Assembly (NCBI GenBank): GCA_005808665.1
Contig: SYLG01000065.1
Span: 1-32,191 of the forward strand
Source of the DNA: Planctomycetia bacterium
GTDB lineage: Bacteria > Planctomycetota > Planctomycetia > Gemmatales > Gemmataceae
Direction of reading: 5' to 3'
Length of the DNA stretch: 32,191 nucleotides
Part shown: piece after piece, positions 25,616 through 32,191 of the stretch
How the letters are laid out: every line of letters starts with the position of its first letter
Numbering within the stretch: position 1 is the first letter of the stretch
Position numbers and translations under genes: made by a program
The notes under the pieces: model-generated
What the model was told of the DNA's origin: nothing
Database searches by the model: none
The model's input: the letters and a program-made list of their open reading frames with translations, nothing else

Positions 25616-28407
25616 TTTCTTCCTTGCTTCTCTTTTTGATTCTCTCCCTGATTGCCTTTCTGGCCTTTCGGGCCATGCCTTTGCAAAAGAGGGTGGTAAT
25701 CGCTCCGGGTTGCCGGGACCGATCCCATCGTTATGGCCTTGTTCATGCAAAAGATTTTTTGGATCTTCCTTGTGTACGAATCGGGGGGCACCGCCGTCGC
25801 TTCGTGGCAAGGGTTGGCCTCCCCGCCGGCTTCCAGGGAAATCCGCCAATCAATATTCACGATCCCTGTTCCGGGGGGGCCTGTCCTGAGGCGGCCTGGC
25901 CAGGGGCACTTTTGAAAGTTGAGGAACGCCTCCCTTTTGCCAAAAAACTGGTCTCCCCGATTTGGAACCTCCTTGGGAAATCAGGGACCAGGCTTGAGGC
26001 CTCAAACCTCGAAATGGCGGCGCGGTATGGACTGGCTGCTCCTTCATGGATCGCTTACGGCGCCCACCGGGGACGCTCCTTTCTTTTAATCGCCGAAATC
26101 CCAGGGGCAATGCCTTTGGTGCAGGCGGCAACATCGCCCTACCGGGCATTGCGTTTCGCCCTCTGGATGGGAAAAACCCTGGCAAGGATGCACGCCCTTG
26201 GGGTTGTCCACGGAGACCTTTTTCTCAAACATGTTTTGTTTGATCCCGAAAAAGGGGAGCCTGTTTTTGTGGATTGGCAAAGGGCAAGGCTGGTAATGGC
26301 ACCAACCCTTGCCGACCGCCTACGGGACCTTGCCGCCCTGGTGTTTTCCCTACCCAAAGCCTTTGAACCCTTTCATTCGCACACAATGTCTTCCCGGGTT
26401 GGCAAATTGATCCTGGACCATGCCCTTGGTGCCTACCTCCGGGAAGCGGAAAAATACCCTAATCCTGGGGCAATGCTACCCGGGTTTTCAATCCTATGCA
26501 AACTTGTCGAACGGGAGGTTGGCCAACTCTCGGCAAGGCACGGACCCCGGGGTAGCCAGTCCCAACAAGGACACCGCCCAGGCCATGACTGGGTGGTGGC
26601 CAACCGCCCAGACTGTCGCCATTTTGCCTGGACCACCCTTGGGATTGAGAAAACCGGGTTGGTGGAAAGCTCGATGGAATGGATGGGTCGTAGTGCCCAA
26701 AGGCTTTCGGAAAAAGGTCGAGCCAGGGGAATTGGGTGGGTCCGTGGCGGGGATGGCCACATAGTGACAGGCATTGCCTGGTGGCAGGAAAAACAAACCT
26801 CATGGACCTTTCGGTTGGGACATCGTTCCACCGCCCCTGAAATTGCCTTGGCAGGGAGGCTGTTCCACCTGGATAACCTTGGTATCGAGGTTTCCAAAGT
26901 CTTGGCCCGTGGCGTTTTCCTTTTTCCCGGACCGAAAAAAAACCGCCTCCATTTTCTTGTCTTTCAACCACCAAGGCAGGGGATGGGGATTGGGCTTTGG
27001 CTTCGAAAGACAGCATTTCAACCAGGGTCACGCCGGAAGGCAATCATGGAGGGAATGGGTAGGTCGTTGGCCCAACTTCATGCCAGGGGAGTCCATCTTT
27101 TCACGACTCATGGAGTCAAAAAAAGACCTAATGGATTATTGGTCCCTTTCAGCATCCAACCCGGGCGGTCGAAAGTGTGGCTTCAGTGTCCTTCGGAATG
27201 TACCTTTCAGGGAAAAAATCTGGTAGGAAGCCGTGAGGCATGGGCCGACCTTGGCTGCCTTATCAGGAGGCTCATTGGCTTGGGTGCCTCCCCTTTGGAG
27301 ACTTCCTGGCTTCAGCAGGAGTACCTCACCTCTGCCCTTCCGGAGACGCGTAAAACGGAACTCTTTTTCGAGGTTGAAAAATCCAAACCCATTCTGGTTT
27401 CGGCCATGGCCTCTTTGGGAGACTCCAAAACCTGGAAATCCCTCCAAAAGGAAGGAATCGGGCCGGGACCGCGGGGGTCCTTGCGGAATGAGCCTTCGTT
27501 TTTGGATCAAAGCCGGTCCTTGCCTCCCATTCAAAAGGGCCGTCGTACCTGGGCAGACGATGAGTGGGTCCGGTTTGTCGGTCCAAACTGGGCCGATTCG
27601 ATCATGGACATTAAACTCACGGATCGATTTCACGCAAAACAGGGCCGCTCCGTAGGGCGCTGGGAAATACCGGGTCCGGAAAAAACCGGAGAAAAGCTCA
27701 TTGTTTATCTGAAACGCCACAACATTCTTCCCATGCTCGATGGACTGCTGGCCCGTTTGATTGCCCGGTGGCCAAGGTCGCCCGCTCTCCAGGAATGGCA
27801 ACATTTAAGGTGGGCTTTGGAATTGGGAATTCCAGTCCCCCGGGGGCTTGCGGTTGCCGAATTTCATGGACCAGGCACCCGGTTGCAAAGCTGTTTGGTG
27901 GTTGCCGAGCTTACCGGGATGATCCCTTTGCACGAGGCTTTGCCATTGGCTTGTCAACGGATGGAGCAGGAAAGGTTCCACCATTGGAAACGGGGGCTGT
28001 TACGGGAAATGGCTCGTATTGCAAGGCTTTTGCATGACCGCTGCTATTTTCATAAGGATTTTTATCTTTGTCATTTCTACATCAGGGAATCCGATACTTG
28101 GCGCATCCCTGCTTCGTGGTTTAACCAGGTGGTATTAATCGACCTGCACCGGTTGGCAAGCCATCGCCTTTTTTGGCCCATTTACCAGATAAAGGACCTG
28201 GCCCAGTTACTTTTTTCCTCGGAGGTAACGGGTGTTTGTGCGAAGGACAGGATCGCCTTCTGGAGGGCCTATCAGGGATTGGCAACCGGGGATGGGCACG
28301 GCCAGGGGTGGTATCAACGGATCGTGGCCAGAATCATTCGCTGGAAATGGCAACGGTATCGCCACCACAATTTGAAGCTGGACCATGGGGTGCGTCGTGC
28401 CGCGTAA
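25612..28407 (+). CDS. Large protein with three WaaP/InaA-type kinase-like segments
   Basis: This 931-residue protein starts with a hydrophobic helix (residues 3-20) and then has three protein-kinase-fold-like segments of the LPS core kinase type. The first (about 100-300) has an intact catalytic loop H200-G-D202-L and metal motif D221-W-Q. The second (about 310-600) has the surrounding pattern (MGRSLAQLHARGVHLF) but no HxD. The third (about 615-925) has H814-K-D816-F-Y-L-C-H-F and D844-L-H-R, very close to WaaP (RfaP), which phosphorylates heptose in the core. It is coupled to the heptosyltransferase gene by a GTGA overlap. Likely role: LPS core phosphorylation, perhaps at two sites, with the middle part structural. 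An unusually long fusion; most family members have one domain. Confidence 0.75.
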   Translation: MISSLLLFLILSLIAFLAFRAMPLQKRVVIAPGCRDRSHRYGLVHAKDFLDLPCVRIGGHRRRFVARVGLPAGFQGNPPINIHDPCSGGACPEAAWPGALLKVEERLPFAKKLVSPIWNLLGKSGTRLEASNLEMAARYGLAAPSWIAYGAHRGRSFLLIAEIPGAMPLVQAATSPYRALRFALWMGKTLARMHALGVVHGDLFLKHVLFDPEKGEPVFVDWQRARLVMAPTLADRLRDLAALVFSLPKAFEPFHSHTMSSRVGKLILDHALGAYLREAEKYPNPGAMLPGFSILCKLVEREVGQLSARHGPRGSQSQQGHRPGHDWVVANRPDCRHFAWTTLGIEKTGLVESSMEWMGRSAQRLSEKGRARGIGWVRGGDGHIVTGIAWWQEKQTSWTFRLGHRSTAPEIALAGRLFHLDNLGIEVSKVLARGVFLFPGPKKNRLHFLVFQPPRQGMGIGLWLRKTAFQPGSRRKAIMEGMGRSLAQLHARGVHLFTTHGVKKRPNGLLVPFSIQPGRSKVWLQCPSECTFQGKNLVGSREAWADLGCLIRRLIGLGASPLETSWLQQEYLTSALPETRKTELFFEVEKSKPILVSAMASLGDSKTWKSLQKEGIGPGPRGSLRNEPSFLDQSRSLPPIQKGRRTWADDEWVRFVGPNWADSIMDIKLTDRFHAKQGRSVGRWEIPGPEKTGEKLIVYLKRHNILPMLDGLLARLIARWPRSPALQEWQHLRWALELGIPVPRGLAVAEFHGPGTRLQSCLVVAELTGMIPLHEALPLACQRMEQERFHHWKRGLLREMARIARLLHDRCYFHKDFYLCHFYIRESDTWRIPASWFNQVVLIDLHRLASHRLFWPIYQIKDLAQLLFSSEVTGVCAKDRIAFWRAYQGLATGDGHGQGWYQRIVARIIRWKWQRYRHHNLKLDHGVRRAA

Positions 28408-28551
28408 TCGTTTTCGGGGCTCCCAACTCAAGGTATGGACCCCAATTTCCGATAAAGGAGGGGTACTTGTTGCCTTGGGGTTCTCCTGGGTGGTTGATGA
28501 ATGGATCCGGGCCAGGCCAAAGGAGTTGTCCGTCCCTTTGGGGATGAACCT

Positions 28552-29724
28552 ATGAACATTGCCTTTTGCTATGAAAGTGTGCTCCCGGAACGGGGAGGCT
28601 GTGAAACCTATATTGCCGCCTTGGCACACCGACTGGTTGCCGATGGTCACAAAGTTCATCTGTACGCCTCCCGTTGGGATGCCGCCAAACTTCCCGCCAA
28701 ACTCACCTACCACGCTCTTCCCATTCCCTCCTGGCCCAGGTTTTTAAGGCCGTGGCGCTTTGGAAGTGCGGTGTTAAACGCCCTTGAGGGGCATGACCAC
28801 GATATTACCGTGGGTTTTGACAAGACTTGGGGATTGGATATTATTTACCCCCAGGGGGGGCTTTTTGCCGCAAGTGCCCATCAAAACCTTTTGAAAATTG
28901 CCAATCCGGTCCAACGCAAGATCATGGCTTTTCTCAAACAGTTCGACCTGGCCCATTTTTCCTTTACTTCCCTTGAACGGCGCCAATACCTTGGCAATCA
29001 CAAAAGCATCATCATCGCCATAAGCGACATGGTTCGGCAACATTTCCAAACCTATTACAAAATCTCCTCCACCGACCTTCGCATGGTTCGGATCGCTTTC
29101 AATCCCGACCGGTTCGTGGAGAAGGATCGGCCCAAAAGGAGGATGGATTGGAGAACCGCCTGGAACCTTGCCCCAGAGGATAATGTGGGACTTTTTTGTG
29201 GCATGAATTACCGGCTCAAGGGACTGGAACCGCTTCTGCATGCGGTAAAACTCATGCCCGAGACCCCAAAATTTCGGCTGGTGGTGGTGGGTTCGCCAAA
29301 AACTACCGCTTTCGAACGACTGGCCAAAAAACTGGGGATTTCAGACAAGGTTCGCTTTGTCGGTTATCAGGCCGATATGCGCAATGGCTATTTTGCCGCC
29401 GACTTTTTTATCCATCCCACCTTTTACGACCCTTGCTCCCATGTGATAACAGAGGCCATGGCCTGTGGCCTTCCCGTGATCACCTCAAAATACAACGGTG
29501 CCTCGGAATTGATGACTCCCCCAAACGAGGGATTCATTGTCGACAACCCGCACGACCATCAGAAACTTGCCGATTGCATGGTCCATTTCCTTGATCCGGC
29601 AAAACGCCTTGCGGCCGGCCAGGCGGGGAGGCGGACGGCCCAAAGTTGGACTTTTGATCATCATTATCGCCAAATGCTGGAAGTATTCCGGGAAGGTGCT
29701 CAACGCCGTCGCCAAGCCGCTTGA
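28552..29724 (+). CDS. Glycosyltransferase family 4 (WaaG-like)
   Basis: This 390-residue GT-B glycosyltransferase has the N-terminal acceptor half MNIAFCYESVLPERGGCETYIAALA. The C-terminal donor half has FCGMNYRLKGLEPLLHA, VVVGSP, VRFVGYQADMRNGYFAADFF and DPCSHVITEAMACGLPVITS. The usual GT4 E-x7-E motif is D-x7-E here. It resembles WaaG, which adds the first outer-core sugar, and its place at the end of the LPS operon agrees. The Met at 28552 was chosen because it begins the Rossmann strand and has GGGG upstream; the frame is open to 28501 but those residues look non-native. The gap from the preceding gene is about 144 bases. Confidence 0.85.
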   Translation: MNIAFCYESVLPERGGCETYIAALAHRLVADGHKVHLYASRWDAAKLPAKLTYHALPIPSWPRFLRPWRFGSAVLNALEGHDHDITVGFDKTWGLDIIYPQGGLFAASAHQNLLKIANPVQRKIMAFLKQFDLAHFSFTSLERRQYLGNHKSIIIAISDMVRQHFQTYYKISSTDLRMVRIAFNPDRFVEKDRPKRRMDWRTAWNLAPEDNVGLFCGMNYRLKGLEPLLHAVKLMPETPKFRLVVVGSPKTTAFERLAKKLGISDKVRFVGYQADMRNGYFAADFFIHPTFYDPCSHVITEAMACGLPVITSKYNGASELMTPPNEGFIVDNPHDHQKLADCMVHFLDPAKRLAAGQAGRRTAQSWTFDHHYRQMLEVFREGAQRRRQAA

Positions 29725-29741
29725 CCACCTCTTGGTGTTCA

Positions 29742-30180
29742 GCGGGCCAACGCCCCAGGAACCCTGGGCATCTTCAATTAACACCCTGGGGTGGGTGTGT
29801 CGTTTACCCCTGATAAGATAGGTCGGACTTTCAGCCCTTGGTGGCATTGGGACTAGTAACCTGGGGCGTTGCCCCAGGCTGTTAGGGTGCCACGCCCTTG
29901 GCGTTGAAAACAGGGTGGGTTGAGTGCAGGAAGGTGGCATTGCATTCTCATTTGTTGCCTGACAATACCGATCTGGCCGAAACTTGCCATGGCTTTTCTG
30001 CGGACCAACGGCCCGACCAATATCAGCCTGGGGCAACGGCTCAGGATTCGGACCGACCAAAAATCCAAGGGCTGAAAGCCCGGTTCAATGGCCATGGTAT
30101 CTCGAAACCCTTGAATCCTACCAATGCAATGGCTGTTGTGCGGGCCAACGACCCAGGTCCCCATTGCGTAAGGTGGGATC
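29742..30180. repeat. Decayed palindromic intergenic repeat cluster
   Basis: This gene-free stretch after the LPS operon is built of diverged GC-rich palindromes. CCCAGG-AAC-CCTGGG at 29754-29768 may also terminate the operon. A longer perfect hairpin follows at 29860-29878. Further fragments include GGGCTGAAAGCCC near 30071 and a CCTGGGGCAACGGCTCAGG near 30028. Words such as 'CAACGCCCCAGG' and 'CCTGGGGCGTTG' recur in both orientations. The pattern fits non-coding mobile repeats known from planctomycetes and verrucomicrobia. Open frames here are not convincing. Confidence 0.55.
29860..29878. repeat. Perfect palindrome, 8-bp stem
   Basis: CCTGGGGC-GTT-GCCCCAGG forms a perfect 8-bp hairpin with a 3-base loop. 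It is the best preserved unit of the surrounding repeat cluster. Confidence 0.7.
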
Positions 30181-30303
30181 ATGAATTCCCCTCCATGGAG
30201 GGGTGGCAGGCGAAGCCTGACGGGGTGGTTCCATACAAAAACACAAAAACCTACTTTAAAGATATATTGCAGGGTTAGAAAGTTGTTGTGGCAACCTCTC
30301 GGA

Positions 30304-30389
30304 ACCACCCCGCCCTGCCGGGCACCCCTCCATGGAGAGGAATAAAACCACCCCGCCCTGCCGGGCACCCCTCCATGGAGAGGAATAAA
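30304..30389. repeat. 43-base unit in tandem, two copies
   Basis: A 43-base unit beginning ACCACCCCGCCCTGCCGGGC and ending GGAATAAA occurs at 30304-30346 and, identically, at 30347-30389. A third copy, with one base change near its end (GAGAGG to GAGGGG), is in the right duplicate at about 30628-30670. Each unit is a shortened reverse complement of the forward arm at 30184-30230, so arms of opposite orientation face each other. Confidence 0.85.
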
Positions 30390-30407
30390 ACCACCCCGCC
30401 TGTTTTC

Positions 30408-30503
30408 CTACAACGCCAAGTTCCCCGCTTTTTCCCGAAGGGCCTCCTACAACCCGGCATCGGAAAGCAATATTTCCAGCAACCCCGCCCGGATCGAGTC
30501 CGA
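30408..30503 (-). pseudogene. Duplicated 3' end of hsdR, with nonsense mutation
   Basis: These 96 bases repeat the last 32 codons (including stop) of the hsdR remnant at 30689-30784. A TAG at 30447-30449 replaces the Tyr codon TAT at 30728-30730 of the other copy, and a GAC codon has become AAC. It has no start of its own and is plainly a non-functional duplicate. Confidence 0.85.
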
Positions 30504-30504
30504 C

Positions 30505-30784
30505 ATGAATTCCCCTCCATGGAGGGGTGGCAGGCGAAGCCTGACGGGGTGGTCCCATACAAAAACACAAAAACCTACTTTAAAGATATATTGCAGGGTT
30601 AGAAAGTTGTTGTGGCAACCTCTCGGAACCACCCCGCCCTGCCGGGCACCCCTCCATGGAGGGGAATAAAACCACCCCGCCTGTTTTCCTACAACGCCAA
30701 GTCCCCCGCTTTTTCCCGAAGGGCCTCATACAACCCGGCATCGGAAAGCAATATTTCCAGCAACCCCGCCCGGATCGAGTCCGA
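30505..30784. repeat. Tandem duplication, right copy
   Basis: This is the second copy of the segment described at 30181-30503, offset by 324 bases. Its right end coincides with the codons that begin DSIRAGLLEILL in the hsdR remnant, and the two copies diverge just after 30784. It has a single 43-base internal unit. Confidence 0.9.
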
Positions 30785-32057
30785 ATTGAGGGCCTGACTG
30801 CTCATGGTATTGTGGGCATCCAGCGCCCCCATGATCGCATTCAACAACTCCCGGGAAAGGTCAGGCGAGCTGGCAAACTGCTCCTTGGTGTTGCTGGACG
30901 CCTGCTGGGCCAGGGTGTGCGATTCCAGCAGCTTTCCCTTCAACACGCTGTTGACATAGACCAACTTGTCCTGGTCGGATAACTCCCCGGAAAAGAGATC
31001 GTTGACCTTCTCGATGATCTCCCGCAAAAGGGCCTTTTCCTTTTCCCGGACGCTGCCACTGCCCGCATCGGTGATCGGAGCCAAGGGGGATTGCTCCCCC
31101 TCCTTCAAATTCATCCCCTGCTTCCCCTGGTTTTTCAGGGTGTGATGGGTCAACACCACCCGGGAAAGGTCAATCCCCTCCCGCTCGCGGCCAAACTCCA
31201 GAAGCGGAATCAACACCTTGTAAAACAGGGCCCGCTTTTCGATCGCCGTATTCCCATAATCAAATATCTGACTCAAAAAAGTGTACAACCGGACAAAGGT
31301 AGCCATGTCGGTCTTGAAAAGGACCAAGGCATCCAGCTCGTCTTTTGCCGTTGCCTCCGCTTGGGTATTCCCCGCTTCCCGTGCCCCCAGCAAGGCTTCC
31401 CGGGCCTGTTTGTACCGCACCATCAACCGGTTAAGGACAGGCTCAATCGCCCCCACCAAATCCCCCTGCCTGGCACCCGGTTTCCTTTGAACCCCCACCA
31501 CCCGATCCACCTCAAAGTCATCGTAATACCCCGCCCCATCCAGCTTCGCCCGCAGGTTGAGGACCAGGGTGGGATTGGTCGTGGACACCAGTTCCGCCGT
31601 ATCGTAGTAGGTCTTGAATGCGGTCAGGACTTCCTCGGATTCATTGACAAAGTCGAGGACAAAAGTGGTTTCCTTGCCCGGATACGCCCGGTTGAGCCGG
31701 GATAGCGTCTGCACCGCCTGGATCCCCGCCAACCGCTTGTCCACATACATCCCGCACAAAAGAGGCTGGTCAAACCCCGTCTGAAACTTGTTGGCCACCA
31801 AAAGGATCTGATATTCCTCCCCCATGAAAGCAGTCCGTATATCCCTCCCCTTCAGATTCGGGTTAAGCTCCTTGGAGGTCTCCTTGAACGGTTCCGGGCC
31901 CGATTCCTTGTCCAACACCTCTCCCGAAAAAGCAACCACCGTCCCAATCGTGTACCCCTTGTTGCGAATGTATTTCTCGATTGATAATTGCCACCGCACC
32001 GCCTCAAGCCGACTTGCCACCACCACCATCGCCTTGGCCCGGCCTCCCAATATAAGG
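30689..32057 (-). pseudogene. hsdR: Type I restriction enzyme R subunit, C-terminal remnant
   Basis: The open frame encodes about 455 residues matching the C-terminal half of a type I restriction endonuclease HsdR, the ATP-driven motor and nuclease subunit. The visible part covers the end of the second helicase domain: GGRAKAMVVVASRLEAVR, ILLVANKFQTGFDQPLLCGMYVDK and motif VI QTLSRLNR. The helical C-terminal domain that docks to the methyltransferase follows. The nuclease domain and the first helicase domain (several hundred residues) are missing. Codons stay in frame up to about 32057, where an IS3-like end begins, so an insertion severed the gene. No hsdM or hsdS is in the window. The remnant keeps good coding character, which suggests a recent break. 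Confidence 0.85.
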
Positions 32058-32191
32058 TGGACCCCAAATGCTGGACAAAAAACGGGGTCAGCTAAGCTTT
32101 GAAATTCCCCCTGTTGAATCTTTCAATCCGTTAACCAAGCATGATTTTTCGGCACCGGACCCCTCACCAAAAGTGGGGGTTCGTGACGAAA
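32058..32191 (-). mobile_element. End of an IS3-family-like insertion sequence (continues off window)
   Basis: TGGACCCCAAATGCTGGACA at 32058-32077 resembles the terminal inverted repeat of IS3-family elements, whose ends often read TGNNCTGACCCCNAAANNTGGACA. It begins exactly where the hsdR reading frame loses its native sequence. The opposite end and the target duplication lie outside the window. Confidence 0.5.
32088..32189 (-). CDS. Possible transposase C-terminus (partial)
   Basis: One minus-strand frame is open from the window edge to a TGA at 32088-32090, just inside the proposed IS end, giving a 33-residue tail that ends GGISKLS. Position and orientation fit the end of an IS3-type orfB, which usually stops close to the terminal repeat. 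The segment is too short to recognise by sequence. Confidence 0.3.
   Translation of the reverse strand, partial: SSRTPTFGEGSGAEKSCLVNGLKDSTGGISKLS

Larger units (their letters stand above)
30181..30503. repeat. Tandem duplication, left copy
   Basis: This segment and 30505-30784 are near-identical direct copies, adjacent to each other. Each begins with ATGAATTCCCCTCCATGG. Each then runs through a CCTGACGGGGTGGT palindrome arm, an AT-rich spacer with ACAAAAACACAAAAACC, the reverse palindrome arm, and 96 bases of the hsdR 3' end. The left copy has one extra 43-base internal unit (324 against 281 bases). Confidence 0.9.

Noticed and set aside
25612-28407. Three separate kinase genes with sequencing errors joining them
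   Set aside because: The frame is continuous for 931 codons with uniform composition and no internal ribosome-binding site plus start at the domain borders, so a real fusion is more likely.
29485-30060. 191-residue minus-strand open frame overlapping the GT4 gene and repeats
   Set aside because: Half of it is antisense to a clear glycosyltransferase and the rest runs through palindromic repeats; there is no recognisable domain.
30181-30784. CRISPR array
   Set aside because: The repeats are long palindromic arms and a large tandem duplication, not 24-40 base repeats with regular unique spacers, and there are no cas genes.

Overview
The window looks like a chromosomal segment of a Planctomycetota bacterium (or a close PVC relative). 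The strongest markers are a coupled DUF1501 / cytochrome-c-DUF1549-DUF1553 gene pair, a Gram-negative LPS core operon (lpxK, hldE, heptosyltransferase-like and WaaP-like genes), a planctomycete-style FHA protein and short palindromic intergenic repeats. These assignments come from reading the translated sequence; no database search was run.

Layout. At 1-31 is the 5' half of a tRNA, probably tRNA-Pro, on the minus strand. At 132-1205 (minus) is a PseG/SpsG-like protein lacking the family's catalytic His. After an empty 680-base stretch comes a B12-binding radical SAM protein (1887-3425, plus). Then 3429-8193 (minus) encodes an NAD-type formate dehydrogenase with two unusual traits. The catalytic gene has an in-frame UGA followed by a textbook bacterial SECIS hairpin, so it is a selenoprotein. 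Also, the alpha subunit is cut in two: the catalytic body is first in the operon, a NuoE-NuoF fusion is in the middle, and the iron-sulfur head, including the cluster domain that normally begins the catalytic chain, is last. Upstream on the same strand are a small unknown protein and a solute-binding lipoprotein.

The middle (10341-20358) holds an FHA protein, MutY (with Glu at the catalytic Asp position), a coupled small membrane protein plus YeiH-type transporter, MgtE with a long insertion in its membrane domain, and the DUF1501/DUF1553 pair.

From 20606 to 29724 (plus) runs a tightly packed envelope operon: lpxK, a deoxyhypusine-synthase-like gene, hldE, a GT9 heptosyltransferase-like gene, a 931-residue protein with three kinase-like segments, and a GT4 glycosyltransferase. 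Four consecutive junctions are not separated by more than a few dozen bases and three of them are 4-base overlaps, so co-expression for lipid A / core assembly is likely.

The last 2.4 kb is a decaying region: palindromic repeats, a 281-base tandem duplication that copied the 3' end of a type I restriction gene (hsdR), the hsdR remnant itself, and the end of an IS3-like element that cut off its 5' portion.
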